From Enoplosus armatus (lineage: Eukaryota; Chordata; Actinopteri; Centrarchiformes; Enoplosidae), in contig NC_092182.1 of NCBI RefSeq assembly GCF_043641665.1, forward strand, positions 22,009,241-22,073,240: DNA of 64,000 nt. The letters run 5' to 3'. The notes under the pieces were generated by a model, which had not been told where the DNA came from, made no database searches, and saw only the letters and a list, made by a program, of their open reading frames with translations. Shown in pieces: positions 1 to 12,500 of the stretch. The position numbers were made by a program, and so were the translations under genes. Each line of letters starts with the position of its first letter. Within the stretch, counting starts at the first letter, position 1.

Positions 1-2986
1 TTTCAACCATTTCAAGGGAAATACTGCCGCTGAGTAGCTGCGGCCTCTGAAGTAATGTGCCGGCCCGTTTTTTATTTTGTTCAACGCTGCACCCGCTTTA
101 TATTGCAGTGTGAGCGTCCTTCAAATTATATTTACCAGCACTGAGCTAGTTCTCTTACAGTGATTGAACAGTAAAGGCATCAGTGGCTTGCTCAAGAGCA
201 GTGTTCAGGCAGCTGCAGGAATCAAATTTGTGATGCTTCATTTAAAGGACAGTTTCTCCGCCTAGACCTCCCTCCCCGGCCTGTAGAGACTATTGTCTAT
301 CTGAGGGGAAATCTTCGAGCACACTTTGAAAGGTTTAATCATATATTAAAATATTACTGCTGCGTTGTGGCAAATGATTGATTTTCCCTCTGAAATGGGA
401 TACACACTAATCACACGAAATATTAGTAGGAACATCTTGATATTGAGTTGCACAATCCACTTCCACTGTGTGCTATTATAGTCCTTCTGAGCATCACTGT
501 GCTTTGCAAAAACATTTCCTCAGAAAAATCAATTCCACTCAACACCTGTTATGTGTTTGATGCTGCCACAGTGTAAGCATAGGTATAATGCCATTCTACA
601 GTGAGTGTGCTGCTTGCTTACTTACTTCCTGGGCTAAAGTAGGATAGAGACAAAAATCTGCTGTCATTCCTACAAGAAGTGGAACAGAATATAAAACATG
701 GGGAAATGTGTTTGTAGTTTTATAATTAGTTTATTATAGAATAATACTAATCATAAGGCATATATAAACTACTACTTTTGCGTGCACTACATTAATAGTG
801 AAAGAGGAATCAATAGGAATGGAAGTTGTTTTGTAGTCACATGCCCCACACACTGTCCAATCGTATATGACTAGACTCAGACGTCAGGGCTACTTGACTA
901 TGGAAATACTATGTGTAGACTCCAACTGTGATTGGTCTGCTCGGGCTGCTTGTGTTTTCTCCTACACGTTTCTGATGCTGCTGGAGATTGTTGACAGTGA
1001 AGACAACATGGACAAGTTGAAGAAAAGACTACATAATCTGCTGCTTTTCAGTCAACCACATCTTGCAAAAACTATTTCCGCTGCAAACCTTCTGCTTACT
1101 GTGATCATCGCTCTATATCACAGCAAATGAAAGAATTAAAACACAGTGATTGCATGGCAATAGTCTCCTATTCAGTAATTAGAGAAGACAAACCTTCCCA
1201 TGGTTTGCTCTATTGCACAAAGTGGATGAAAGATGGTAAACACAGTTACTGTTGGGAACATAATTAAAGAATTATACAGCCTGATCATGTACATCTGTGA
1301 TGCTGTGGTGCTATCAACGGGTGAAAACTAATGCTGAACTAAAAACCTAAATCTTCGCCGTAGGTATCTACAGCAGGCCTTTAGTTAACCCCTTGCATCA
1401 AGTACAAATCCATTTATAACGAAGCACTGTTACTCAAACAGAATCATGATTCTCTTTACTGATGCAAATCGTTTTGTTCAGCTCAGTCAGTAGTCAATGG
1501 GTGCTATTCACTAATATTTTGTAAGATAAGGGCTCACTTCATCATTTAAACATGCATGAGTACACACATCAGTAAGCTATCACGTCACTGTTCATAATTA
1601 TGCTGCTGCTTGTGACTGCTGCACTGTTTATAAGGTCAGTAGCTCAGCAACCACCTGTCTGCTACAGTCGTTCGATAAGCTCAATGCATAAGGTAACGTA
1701 CATTAACTGAGCTGTTACACATAAACATTACAACAACGGCTAAGCTGACAATGGTGTTGTCAGCTACCAATTAGGCCAGCCCTAACGCTACAGATTCGGT
1801 CAGAGACAATGAGGATTCAATACACCCAGTTCAGCCGTGTGGAATTTGCATTAAAGATTTGTTTGTACATGTACCACCTACTCTCGCCACCTAACCAAGC
1901 CGCCTCATGCATGAGCATTTACGTCTATGTTTATCTCAATATGTTTACATGTTGATTTAAATGTTGTGTCACCAAACTCAAACGTGCATTATTTTTGCAA
2001 TAAATGGTTAACACCTTAATGTGACTGTACTGACTGAAATCCTAATCTTGCACTCACTGGGTCCCACTAGCTTTTTGCTAACAAGTGGAAACTGTGTCAT
2101 CAGTGCCACGGAAAGTAGCATCAATCTACACCTCCTGCCTTGAGACTGGAATAGATTTAAATAAGAGAGAGTGGCTTTTACCTGGATTCACCTCATTAGC
2201 GTACGTCATGCAAAGTGTAAAAGCCCCTTTTGTATTCAGCACAGAGCTACCCCCAGGGTCATATTACTCAGCTAAAATCAACCACCTCAGGCAACAGAAC
2301 TGTGGCAGATGATGAGAGAAATGCCCTGTTATATCTAGAATAGGAGCGGCCTAATCGAGAGACATTGACGGACACATCCATATGCTGCATGGAGCCTGGA
2401 TGGTGAGACTGTTGGTTATCCCTGTGACCTTTCACCCCGGTCACACCCTTCCCGTGGCAGGCCTGACCTTTGCAATGGCCCTGCTGCCGGAGTGATCTGC
2501 TGATGGCATTTATTGTCATGCCCCATTTCCACTCTGCCTGTCCATTTAAGGGTGATGGAATAACATTCGAGAGGTGACCCGTGCTCCTCGGAGGCTCCTG
2601 GGAGTCTGAATCATGGCTGCACACTCTGTCAGTGTAATGACAAACTCTGGCCTTTAGACGCTCTGCACTTAACACAGTAATGATGGATTATTCGCTCTCT
2701 TCACCCCAACTTACTGCTCACTTCCTGAACACATGCAAAACCTACTTTTTGCTTCCTTGGTCTACCTTCTCTTTCTTCCGAAATCTGTCCCTCTCTCTTG
2801 TTCTTACTTAATATCCTGTCTTTTCACCTCTGTTGTTTCCCTCTTCCTTCCCTTTGCTGTTCTTTTGCCTTTGTCTCACACTGTCTCAGTTTATCCCTTT
2901 TTCTGTCAGGCTATCTTGTCTTTTTCCCCCAATGGCTCATCCAATGAAAGAGCTGCAGCGATGCTATCTGTGCTCCCAGTCTGAGC

Positions 2987-2988
<2 letters not shown>

Positions 2989-3021
<33 letters not shown>
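2989..3021. repeat. (TG)n microsatellite
   Basis: An uninterrupted run of about 16 TG units, lying in the plxna2 intron. Confidence 0.97.
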
Positions 3022-3022
<1 letters not shown>

Positions 3023-3695
3023 AGACAGATTGCTCCTCATAAGACTGAGGCCCCCAGGCTAATGTCACAACAGTCCTCTCACACATTTCCTCAGTCAGTT
3101 GCAGGCTGTACGACTGTGCAGTAAGCAGAGCCCGCGGTGCTACCAAGTCAATCCAGTTAGATCAAAGAGTGAGCCTTATAAGAACTTGATTATAATATAT
3201 CATTACAGTATGCATTTGAAATGAAACATGATGGACAACGAGCTAAATCGACTTCATGAACCTCTCAGAAAGAGGTCATCTTATGTCTGTGAGTCTGATG
3301 TAAGGGATCCTACAGTGGTGAAAAACATCACTAGGAAAGATTTGAGTGGATGATACATTCCTGTTTTCTGTTCATCAATTTAGTAACACGTCTATAGCGT
3401 ATTTTAGTTTGCTTTGCTTTGCTTTGCTCACCTACCGTATCATGTTAAAGTTGTTCAGCGAGTGAGAACACACCCCAATATATCACAGTACACCATTAAG
3501 GGGTCAGTATGCTTTAAACAAAGTCAGATTGTCAAACCCCCCCACCCCTCCCCATGTCCACATCACTCAGTGATTGGCCAAGTGTGCGGAGTCGAGTATG
3601 TAGTCTACAGCGGAAACAATTAGACATGATTGATTCAACTATTTGAATATTCAATTTATTGTTTGTCGTTTTTTCAAGCAAAGATACCTGACTTT

Positions 3696-3845
3696 AGCTT
3701 CTCAGATGGGAGCATTTGAGGCTTTTCCTTCTCATAAATGACAGTGAACTAAATATCTTTGGGTTTTGGACTGTTATCTGTTCAATTTCACATTTTATAG
3801 CCAAAACGATTAACCGATTAATTGAGAAAATAATCGGCAGTCAGG
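3696..3845 (+). repeat. Interspersed repeat fragment (family C, MITE/SINE-like)
   Basis: It contains a segment reading 'aaatatctttgggttttgga' and ends in a 'gattaaccgattaattgag' block. The 'atctttgggttttggactgtt' stretch recurs at 52507-52527, where the repeat is longer. I recognise this as a widespread teleost nonautonomous repeat, whose usual ends carry GATTAATCGATTA-like sequence. No coding capacity is seen. Confidence 0.6.
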
Positions 3846-4654
3846 ATTTGAACTTCTCTCTCAAGCTCTCTTTTTTTCATCATTTACTACTTCATCAGTT
3901 TTTGAATGTACAAACACGAGTTCAACACTATGAATGCCTTTGAGATGAGTCTGTCTGAAAGTGTGCGACATTATCCCAATTTGAGTGTTTATTGTTTATC
4001 GCCCCTCCCTATGACAGCAGGCTTTTCCCTCCACCTTGGCCTGGCCGTTAATACAGCTATTAGCACTCGTCATTTGAACTAGTTCCTTTCGATCATATCC
4101 TGGCCTTTAGACTTGTCAGTACTCTGTATTGATGATCAATCCCTACACCTGGCTCTGACTAATGTTAGGCTTTGAAACACAAATTAGACTTGTTAGACAA
4201 GTAAATTATTCATGGAAATCATTATATTTTGTCATGCCTCATCAGGTGAAGGATTTAGGGGAGCGATGAACCTGCCTAAAAGATACAGAGAACACTTAAT
4301 AGTGTTTATAAACATGTAAAAATTCATGTCAAGTACACAGAGGTAATGTTCAAAATCAGTGAAGGGGTCCTTTAAGTACTTTGTAATGCTAAAAGCTATT
4401 CAAACCAAAATTCACCAGGACAGTGTTAAACAAGAGGCACCAGAGCTGCATAATATCCTGTTACTAATACAACTCATACAAAGGAATTGAAGGAACAGAC
4501 GTGTGCTTCAGTTTTGGCTCAAGTAGTCACGGCTGGAAATTTACATCGATTTGTCCTCGTCTGAGAGCACCGGTCCGAAAGCTGAAGCACAAGATGTAGT
4601 ACTGCATGATTACTGCACCTTTGTTCAGCTGCATAATGTCCCACCGTAATCACC

Positions 4655-4760
4655 GTGATATATCAAGCACAACCAGCCATGCTAATTACGCCATTAATTG
4701 AGCAGATTATTGCATTAATTAGTGTTAATGGATTAAAGATCATTATTACATAAATGTGCC
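4655..4760. promoter_or_regulatory. Candidate conserved noncoding element (homeodomain-motif dense)
   Basis: About 100 bp hold several TAATTA/ATTAAT cores (for example 'gctaattacgccattaattg' and 'gcattaattagtgttaatgg'), without tandem repetition or similarity to the repeat families seen elsewhere in the window. Dense ATTA motifs in an intron of a neurally expressed guidance receptor suggest an enhancer. Conservation cannot be checked from one sequence, so this is an inference from composition alone. Confidence 0.3.
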
Positions 4761-4859
4761 ATGACTGTGAGACACAAAAGCAGCTATGGGCGATGTATCT
4801 CAGTGGTGTCTTTCTCACGGACAGCTGAAAAATGATTTTTATAGTTATGTAAGACAATA

Positions 4860-4980
4860 AAGGGAAATTCTGCCAATTTTACAACACAGCCTGCTGAGGA
4901 GAAAGTAACCCTGATGATGTCACAATGATGTCATCAGGGTTATCTTGGTCTTGGCTTGGGCCCTTAAAATTCTTAACAGA
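4860..4980. repeat. Repeat with short palindrome (family F)
   Basis: Around 4907-4940 the arms 'aaccctgatga' and 'tcatcagggtt' are inverted repeats separated by a TGATGTCA-rich spacer. A related 'ataaccctgatg...ctattttctcagac' block occurs at about 16842-16880, which argues for an interspersed repeat rather than a unique hairpin. Confidence 0.5.
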
Positions 4981-5137
4981 GCGTTAATTGCTTTGAGTAG
5001 ATAAGTGAAGTAATTTGTCATCAGGAGGATCTGGTTGCAGTTGGTTGTTGAGAATTAGAAGTTCACTGAAAACAGCCAGAGTACCAATCCCTGAGTATCT
5101 AAGTTCAGCATGTCTGTTACTGTATTACTGTTCTCAC

Positions 5138-5320
5138 CTTTTTCAGCCGTCCACTCCTGGTCCCCAGGAAGACCACACTGTGTCCATTGTAGACGTAGGA
5201 GGTGACAGAGGTCAGCCTGTCCCTGCTCTCAGTGTACACCGTCTGACCCGACACCAGCTGGGAACCCCCCAGGGGCTGGTTTATATCCAGGCCGCAGAAG
5301 TGATCATCGATGGGAACAGG
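5138..5320 (-). CDS. plxna2: plxna2 coding exon 2 (plexin-A2, C-terminal part of sema domain)
   Basis: This exon is 183 bp (61 codons, phase 0 at both ends). On the minus strand it starts after 'ctctctccatgcag' and ends AAAAAG before GTGAGA. The translation starts [19 protein letters not shown] and ends in GTRSGRLKK, close to the plexin-A2 sequence I know from mammals ([19 protein letters not shown] and GTKSGKLKK). The preceding exon ends in CTKA, so the join CTKA|PVPIDD recreates the family sequence exactly in phase. Plexin-A1 and -A4 differ clearly at the start of this exon. The encoded segment forms late blades of the sema beta-propeller, the extracellular semaphorin-binding region. Confidence 0.93.
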
Positions 5321-7547
5321 CTGCATGGAGAGAGGGAGGGATGGGTGAAGATGAAGAAAGCATTAAGAGCATGATGGCCGAGAGGTGTTTTTTGAGAAGA
5401 CGTGGGGAAGAAAACAGGCGAAGAGGTGAAAGGAAGAAAAGGGGAGAGAGTGAAAGGAAAGAGGAGTGAGGATGACAGATATAAAGAGGGGAGGTGGAGG
5501 GAACGAGAGAGAAGGAAGAGCGTAAGTGGGAGCCCGAAAAATGACAGAGATCACTGTAGACACATGCGACTATAAGAGGAGAACTCAAACTGACTTCTGG
5601 CAAGCGTAACATGAATTAAGTGCACAATTTTCAGGGTTAAAAACGGTTACTTCAAAAGGGTTTGGGCTGCTGCGTTTATCAACAAGCCTCGGAGCGGGCA
5701 AATTTGCGGAGCAGACTAATTGCTGATGGCAAACACGAGAAACGCTGTGTATTTTGCGCCTGTTTCTGTGATTTGTAGATCGCTTGATCTGACATCACAC
5801 AAACACACAGCACAAGAGATGTCAGGTTTTGATTAAGCATCAAAGAGAGCAGCATGCTAAGCAGTCCTGTTACATCTACTAACATGCACCTCAAACATTT
5901 GCTAATTGCCTGTCACTCAGTGTATAAATCTACCTTTTTAGGGCAGCTAATTTCTTGTTTCACATCTCCTACTTCTTATGCACATATTAGTCCTTACTGT
6001 GCTTTTTCTTTCATCAAGCAATGTGCCTGAGCTTTACTGAAAGTGATCAGTGAAGCGAACTTAATATCTCACCCCACGCTCTAAAATAAGCCATTTTCTT
6101 TCTGGCTAGTATGTGAGCGTTCAACTCTTCTCTTTTGAACCTTTTTTTGAACAGTTGCATTCCTTACTTTTGATTGCAAGCAAAATTGCCGGACTGAAAT
6201 TCTGCTGCTGAAATTTTTAATGTCACAGCTATTATATCACCTTGGAAAGGGGCATCAGAAAATATAAGGGATATAAGGGATTTTGGACAGACATTCAAGG
6301 TCCCCAGAGGATGAATCCTACTGACTTTGGTGGTGCCCTGATTTGTTTTTTGGTGAAATGTCTCAACAACTATTGGATTGATTGCCATAAAATCTGGCAC
6401 AGACAATGAATTGTATTTACGAGCAAATACCTGCAGAACTAATGACATTACCACTAGCCTCAGCTGTACTTTGTTTCGTGCAAATGATGAGATTTTAGCA
6501 TGCTAACGCTCTAGATAGTGAACATGGTAAACATTATACCTGCTATATATCTGTATGTTAGCATTTACATTGTGAGCATGCTGAAATAAGCATTTAGCTT
6601 AAAGCATCACTGTAGACTCTTTTGTCTTATTACCCCAATAATTGGCAGATTGCAGCAGAATACTCAGGAAGGAAAATATCTGAAGTCAGTATCGGCCTCA
6701 AAAAGCCGTGTTGGTGCTCTTTGGCTGTTGATCTTTCACTGAGTAATAATCATGTAACCAAGCAAACACAGTATCTAATGATCAATCATCAAAACTGAAC
6801 CTCTGCGTTTCATTTACAGTCCATTTTAGACATAAAGCCCTTTGGTTAACGGTGTAGTGAGACTTAATTATTGCATTGTTATGAGGGTCTGTCCTCCCTC
6901 AGTTGCTTTTATGAATAACATTACAACTTATTTGTTTGATGGCATGGTGGAATCAAAGTACATGTTGGGAACCACCAGAGCGATGGATGTGATGAATATC
7001 ATTGTTTTCATGGTTCGCTTTCAACTTGTTTCCATGAAAGCCTCTCATTATGCAGAATTATAGCTTTTACAAAGGCACAGACTTGGACATTTACAAGAAA
7101 GCCCTTTTCTCAAGATCAAGAACAGGTCTCAGAGGGTTCAAATACTGCTGACAGCGACAAGAGTAGAAGGAAGGAGAAGGGAGAGAGAGGGGGAGAGAAA
7201 GGGGAGGAGAAGAAGGCGGGAGTCATTGCCCAAACCCCTGAATGAAATCAAAGCTCCATACAAAACTCCTCTGATTAGCATTGTGGAATTAATCTCCTCC
7301 AGCTCTTCTGCTCTCGTGGGATCCTGAAAACCTGAATGGTGTCTCCAGCACAGCTCTGGCTGCCTGCCTATCAGCTATTTAGGCTGCAATCATGGTGGTG
7401 GATCATCAAAGAGCCAACTTTCAGTAAATCTATATCAATGCTGCTCACCACCCTGTGGGTTTCATAGTTGGCCTAAACACGTGTATGTTATACTGTAGGA
7501 AGCAAAATCAAATAGCTCAGTGCTTTTCTCTCTTTAAGTCCACCTAC
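5321..7547 (-). other. plxna2: plxna2 intron between coding exons 1 and 2
   Basis: This 2.2 kb intron has donor GTAGGTGG and acceptor CCATGCAG, read on the minus strand. It holds a purine-rich stretch next to exon 2 (about 5340-5530, pyrimidine-rich on the coding strand) and an interspersed repeat at 6270-6605. The short open frames here have no recognisable product. Confidence 0.9.
6270..6605 (-). repeat. Interspersed repeat, family B copy 1
   Basis: Shared blocks include 'gaatcctactgactttggtg', 'aacatggtaaacatt' and 'gttagcatttacattgtgagc'. Related copies lie at 30075-30290 (same orientation) and 35725-36110 (opposite orientation). This is a common teleost nonautonomous repeat with no coding potential. 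Confidence 0.75.
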
Positions 7548-8702
7548 CGCCTTGGTGCACTGCACGTCCTTTCCCAGCAGCCAGTGCAGTTCCAGGTTTC
7601 CCTCTCCCTGGTAGCAGGACTGCAGCCGCTCCTTGATGCGTGTGTTGATGTCTTGGATGGTGAAGACGCAGAGAGCCGAGTGATCTGGAGGGTCGTGGCA
7701 CTGCTTCTGTCCCTTGGAGAACACTGCAAATAGCACGTCCTCCTGGGCGCTGATGTTGAGCGACTTTGCCAGAACCCTGCCGGCCTTGGACAGGTAAGCC
7801 GCCTGCAGCAGACGGTACTCCTCGCCTCTGTGTACGCACCCCACAGGAAGCGACACATATGAGTGGAACTTCTTGTCACCTTTGCAGAGGCGGATGATGC
7901 GAGAGGTGTAAAACAGGTCGCCAGGGGAGCTGCCGGCGGGCATCCCATTCTCAGGCGTCTCCGGCTGGACGGTCATGAAGTAGACGAAGCTGCCGCTAGC
8001 GAAGCCGTAGATGTAATAGATGTCAAAGTGTGGGACAAGAGCGAGTGTGTCCGAGGGGATTTTAATGAGAGAGGAAACAAAGTCAGTGTGAAGCTCGTAG
8101 TCCAGCATGGCAGAGGATTCTGGGTCGCGAGGCAGCTTGCGGCTGGAGATAGTTGGGAAGTAGTCCTGTTTGCCACCAACGGCCGTGCCGATGTACAGAG
8201 TCGCGTCCTGACCCTGCGAGGGCACAACAACCCCGTACATCGTCCCTGTCTGGTTGTCACTGGACAGGTAGTGTTCTTTCTTGTGCGTGGGCTCCACGAG
8301 GATGAACAAGTCATCCAGCCTCATTAGCTTGCAGACTCCCTGGTAGAGACTGCCGCAGGCCAGCAGCCGATTGTGAGAGTAGTCGACTAGCAACAGTTTG
8401 TTAACGTTGTCAGTAGAGGCAAGAGGCTCCGAACAGGGCTGGACAATCAGTGGAGGATAACATGCTTTGTTGTCATACTCTGGCCCCGTATCATGGGACA
8501 CCAGGAGGGTGAGATTAGCTGACAACTTGTAGATTCGGTTCACAGCTCCGATGTACAGAGCCCCAGTAGACTGATGCACAGTCAGGTGGTTCAGCGACCA
8601 CTCCCTCCTCTCTGATTGGAAGGTGTTCAGAGTCTGTCCAACAGTCGTCTTTTGATTCACAGAGATTAGAGTCAATAGCAACAGTGCCAGGGGCCATGAC
8701 AT
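7548..8702 (-). CDS. plxna2: plxna2 coding exon 1 (plexin-A2, signal peptide and sema domain)
   Basis: Plexin-A2 is a single-pass receptor for class 6 and class 3 semaphorins (the latter with neuropilins) in axon guidance. The exon encodes a signal peptide ([15 protein letters not shown]) and most of the sema beta-propeller. Recognisable plexin-A2 segments are [79 protein letters not shown] and [20 protein letters not shown]. They fit PLXNA2 better than A1, A3 or A4. The frame stays open upstream to an ATG at 8822. I prefer the ATG at 8702 because it puts the hydrophobic segment at the N terminus and has G at -3, but the ATGs at 8771 and 8765 also have G at -3. The donor is GCG|GTAGGT at 7548/7547. 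From 8702 the exon gives 385 codons. Confidence 0.93.
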
Positions 8703-8892
8703 GACCTTAAGAGGGCCGTGACCTTTAGTGAGGCCGCAGTAAGTCCATCCTTTATCCAAGCACATTCCCATCCCCACAGGGCTAAGAAAAATACCGAGCT
8801 CAGACAAAACACCTGGGATCATGTGGCAGCAAGGAGCAGGATTGTGCTGAAAACGATGAGCTGAAGTGCAGTCTTGTGATCTTCACATATTT
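8703..8892 (-). other. plxna2: plxna2 5' UTR part of the first coding exon
   Basis: On the minus strand a pyrimidine tract and CTTTTCTCTTTCAG precede 8892, a strong acceptor, so this exon is joined to an upstream noncoding exon. The first ATG after the acceptor (8888) is followed at once by TGA. The next, at 8822, opens the plexin frame and would add 40 residues before the probable signal peptide. Whether 8822 or 8702 is used cannot be settled here. Confidence 0.7.
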
Positions 8893-9239
8893 CTGAAAGA
8901 GAAAAGAGAGATATTTGTTTTAAACTCAAAAGGTCCTTGATTCTTTCAAGAGTGAAAAACTGCTTTCAGAGTATCATTAGACACAAAGCCAGAAATATAT
9001 GTGCTTGTTTTCCCCTCTATCTCTGCTTAGTCAGACACATGAGACATCAAAGAAACAAGTAATCATTTGTTCAAACTGTCTCCCCATATTTACTAGCCCG
9101 AGAGATGGTCCAATATTCCCCCTATCAACAGGGGGGCTCATTATATTCGCCTCTCTGTAAGAGAGAACTAACTGTGGTCTATTACTTGAACAAAGCAGTG
9201 ACACACTGTAGCTGGCCTTCCCTCTGTTTGGGTGGCTAA

Positions 9240-9500
9240 TTAAATGATCCAAATGTATTAATTATGTGTCCATATTTTGGGCTCCCTGTTTTTCTTTCTC
9301 CCCTCTGCCTTGTTCGTTTAAATGGTTGAATCCAGGAGGAATTAATCACTCTCCACTGCGGCCGACATTCCTAAATTAATCAGGCTTTTTCCAGGGATGG
9401 CAGGGAGTCATTAGAGATTCAGAGCCAGGCATCATCAACCCTCACACTTCCCTGTTTAATTTCATTAGCATATTTTATGTAGATATTTCCGGGGGACAAA
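9240..9500. promoter_or_regulatory. Candidate conserved noncoding element in plxna2 intron 1
   Basis: This AT-rich but complex sequence has clustered homeodomain cores ('gaattaatcac', 'aaattaatcagg', 'taatttcattagcata') and lies 350-600 bp upstream of the first coding exon. It shows no tandem structure and does not match the repeat families in this window. It was chosen on composition only. Confidence 0.25.
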
Positions 9501-12500
9501 CAATGTCCCTCAAACGCACGATGGACTGGAGGATGGATGAGTTAGACACATGACAAAGGATGTTGTGCTGTGTTTACAGTCCCTCCCCCTTGTCATAACT
9601 GTTGTGCGATGTATGTTTTTGATGTTTGATGTTTGATGCAAGGTGTTTCTCATACAGATGAGACAAAATAAGCTAATTTGGAACAAAAAACAGGTTTTTA
9701 TCTCAAAATAAAGACAGATGTGTGGTGAAGGCAACACAAGCATCGTAGATAAAGTGGTTTCACATACGCCGTTACTTCATCAAAGTCCATTAATGGAGTA
9801 ATAAAACTGCCTGCATAGGAGGAAGGACCATAAATTAAGACACCTACATCACCCTAAATCTTGTCAGCGTGCCACCAGAAGCTTTTCCAATCTGGCTCCC
9901 AAAGCCTGTTTCTATCTCCCCCTTTGTCCTCTCTGTTACCACATCACAACAGTCACTTCACATCCTTCTAATAATACTTTTTTTTTTTTTTTTTAAATCA
10001 TTCAAACCCGTTCAGTGAAATGCCTCTAAATTTCCTCTAAAGACATCCTGCCAAAAGCTAGAAGGCTTTAGCTCAAAGGCAACTGTCTTTTTTGGCTGCA
10101 GCTAACGTAAACAGGGTGTTTTCTCAGTGAGACTTCCTGGTATAAGTAAAGGTTAAATGAAGACAGCCATGTCAGATCCTAATGCGGGGGTCATGATGCG
10201 GTGGGTGCTCACCATTGGCTGACTAACAGGACGTCCGGCTGAGTTGAGCGGGAGCCAGATAGGGAGCGGATGGACTGACACTGAGCTGGCTGGGCCGACT
10301 CCAGCTCCACTCCAGCATCTCCTGTCCATCTGTACCCGCCACGCTCACACCAGGGGAGAAGTCACTCGAGTGTCTCGACCTACTCTGCTCAATTTGGCAG
10401 GCTCCGTGTGAGCAACTCGACCAGTAATTGGCCACCAAAGAGTAACATCTGTCACACAGTGTATTGCTGAATTTAAAGTTCAATGGGGTTTTTTTGTAAT
10501 ACATGACATTTACTCACACCTATGAGAACCAACCTTAGTCACACTCTGCTTATCTCTATCTTAATCTGTCAGAACTGCTTTAAATGTTAGACGACAGAAG
10601 CTTCTTCTTTTCTTTTCTTGACTGGACACAAAAATTGTGTTTGCTTCTATTAGTGCTCAGAAAGCTGAGACTTGGCAGGACGTGTTGGCTCTAATATTTA
10701 CAACTTCTTTATTTTAGGGGAAATGGTGTCCAACAAATTCCTTCTGAAAATCCCTCAAATCATCTGCTTTGCAAGCTGATGAGTCCTTGAGCCAGTTTCT
10801 GTGTTGATGTAACCACGATTTTCTCATCATTTGTCCTTTTTTATGTCAAAACCGGATGAAAAGAGTATTCAGGCATTTTGAAATGTTTCAGAGGAAGCAG
10901 TGACTGCCCTTTATTTTGAAGGCCTGTGGGTAAACTAAAATTAAAACTCTCTGCAGCATTCATGTGTTTGTGTTCAGTAAACCAAATTGCCTAAACCAGT
11001 GGTCAGCAGAAACCTTTACTCCCTGGAGTGCAAACCTTTTTCTAAATCTTTCTTCTGCTTTATGTTTGATGTTGGCTTTTGGTGTGAAAGGGGATGGTGG
11101 GATGGGATGTAATGCATTAAAGAGCTGTTTGAAAGTGGGCGGGTTAGATCACAAAAATCTGACTCAGTCCTTTGTGCGTATTCTTGAGCTGCCACAAGAA
11201 GGAACAGAAAAGCGATGTTGTGTTTACCAATTCAACCAAGGCTTCCTCTACTTTGTGGCATCCGACAGAATCTCATTATTTGAATTTCTCTTGTTCAAAT
11301 CACACCGCAACTTCCAGGTGAAGACCTTTGGTGCAATTTGCATTGTAATCTTATCAGATCCTCAAGCGTTGTCCTTTTCTCGGCTAGAAAAGCCGAAAGC
11401 AGACCAAGTGATATTTGCGAAGCCAGGTTTGAGTCTGGCATGACCTTAAACAACAGACACCAGCAGTGCCACCCAGAGGTTAATTCAGTGTTGAGAGTCT
11501 CCAGTCAAACCTTCAGAGTAATTACAAAACAGGGGGAAAAACAAGGAGAGAAAATAGGAAGTGCTGGTAGGCAAACGGCGCCGGGCAGGCAAGCAGCAGC
11601 CTCATCGTTTCATCCATTTCTGTTCTCCGGCTTTGGTCACGTCTAAGGCGTGCAGTCATGCTGCTCAGTGTTTACCCTGGATTATAGAGACAACTCTTTG
11701 CCCTGCGCAGTCCTCCCTGCTGAATTCTCCGCCTCGCCACTCAGACACGCTCCAGCCCAGACGTGACTCATTCACACTCACACACAGGAACACGGTTTGC
11801 TGAGGCCTCTGGGGACGCAAGCTCTCAGTGGGCACCAATCAGAGCGCAGAGGAGGGAGGAGGCAGCCTCTTGTGCTCCACAAACACGACCCTTTGACCTG
11901 GATCGAGATCAGTGGAACCAAATCCATCCTTTGGGTTCAGCTTTTATTGGGGTGAAATGCTGTCATAGCTTCTGTAGCGCCCTGTTAGGCATGATTCATG
12001 GGACAGAAGGGGTGGTTAGCTTTTTTCTATCTATCTGTTTGTTTGACCCATCTGCCATCAGAGATGAACTAAAATGTTCATAGGGGATGATTCTTTGTTA
12101 GGCTGTCCGTGTGCATCGCTGCTCGCTCAGGTTTGATAGCATGAAGCTGTGTTTTGTCAGTGACTAACAAACAGGTCAGCAAACGTTTCACTTGTAGTAA
12201 ATTAACAAATTGTAGCTGTCGTGAATAATTCAATATTCTCAAAGCTCTCACATTTTAAGGATATCACACTGTCAAACACCAGCAATGAGATGGCACAGCA
12301 TGATCTTTTCACTTAAACAGAAACAAAAACCTGATAGCACAAACAGCATGGTGTTCAAGTTAATCTTGTTTAAGTGTTGGATTATAGATTTGTGTGAGAT
12401 CGAGAACACTGTCAACAGACTACCGCATGATCTTTCTAAAGGTCAGAAGAAACATCTCTGTTCTCACACTTAGTCAACAATGGGAGTCATTGTCACTCGC

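Larger units (their letters stand above)
1..5137 (-). other. plxna2: plxna2 intron after coding exon 2 (partial)
   Basis: This stretch lies 3' of the second plexin-A2 coding exon, and the next exon is outside the window. I see no further plexin exon or other gene here. It holds a TG microsatellite (2989-3021), a MITE-like fragment near 3696-3845, a short palindrome at 4907-4940 and an AT-rich, homeodomain-motif-dense block at 4655-4760. Open frames such as 2268-2675 on the minus strand lack recognisable domains and splice context. Confidence 0.75.

Noticed and set aside
2268..2675. 135-codon minus-strand open frame
   Set aside because: No recognisable domain, no splice context and unremarkable composition. 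It is in the plexin intron and most likely random.
7863..8327. 154-codon plus-strand open frame
   Set aside because: It lies antisense to the plexin-A2 sema exon, has no domain, and is a shadow of the high-GC coding exon. The same applies to the minus-strand frames at 7544-7948 and 7973-8314.
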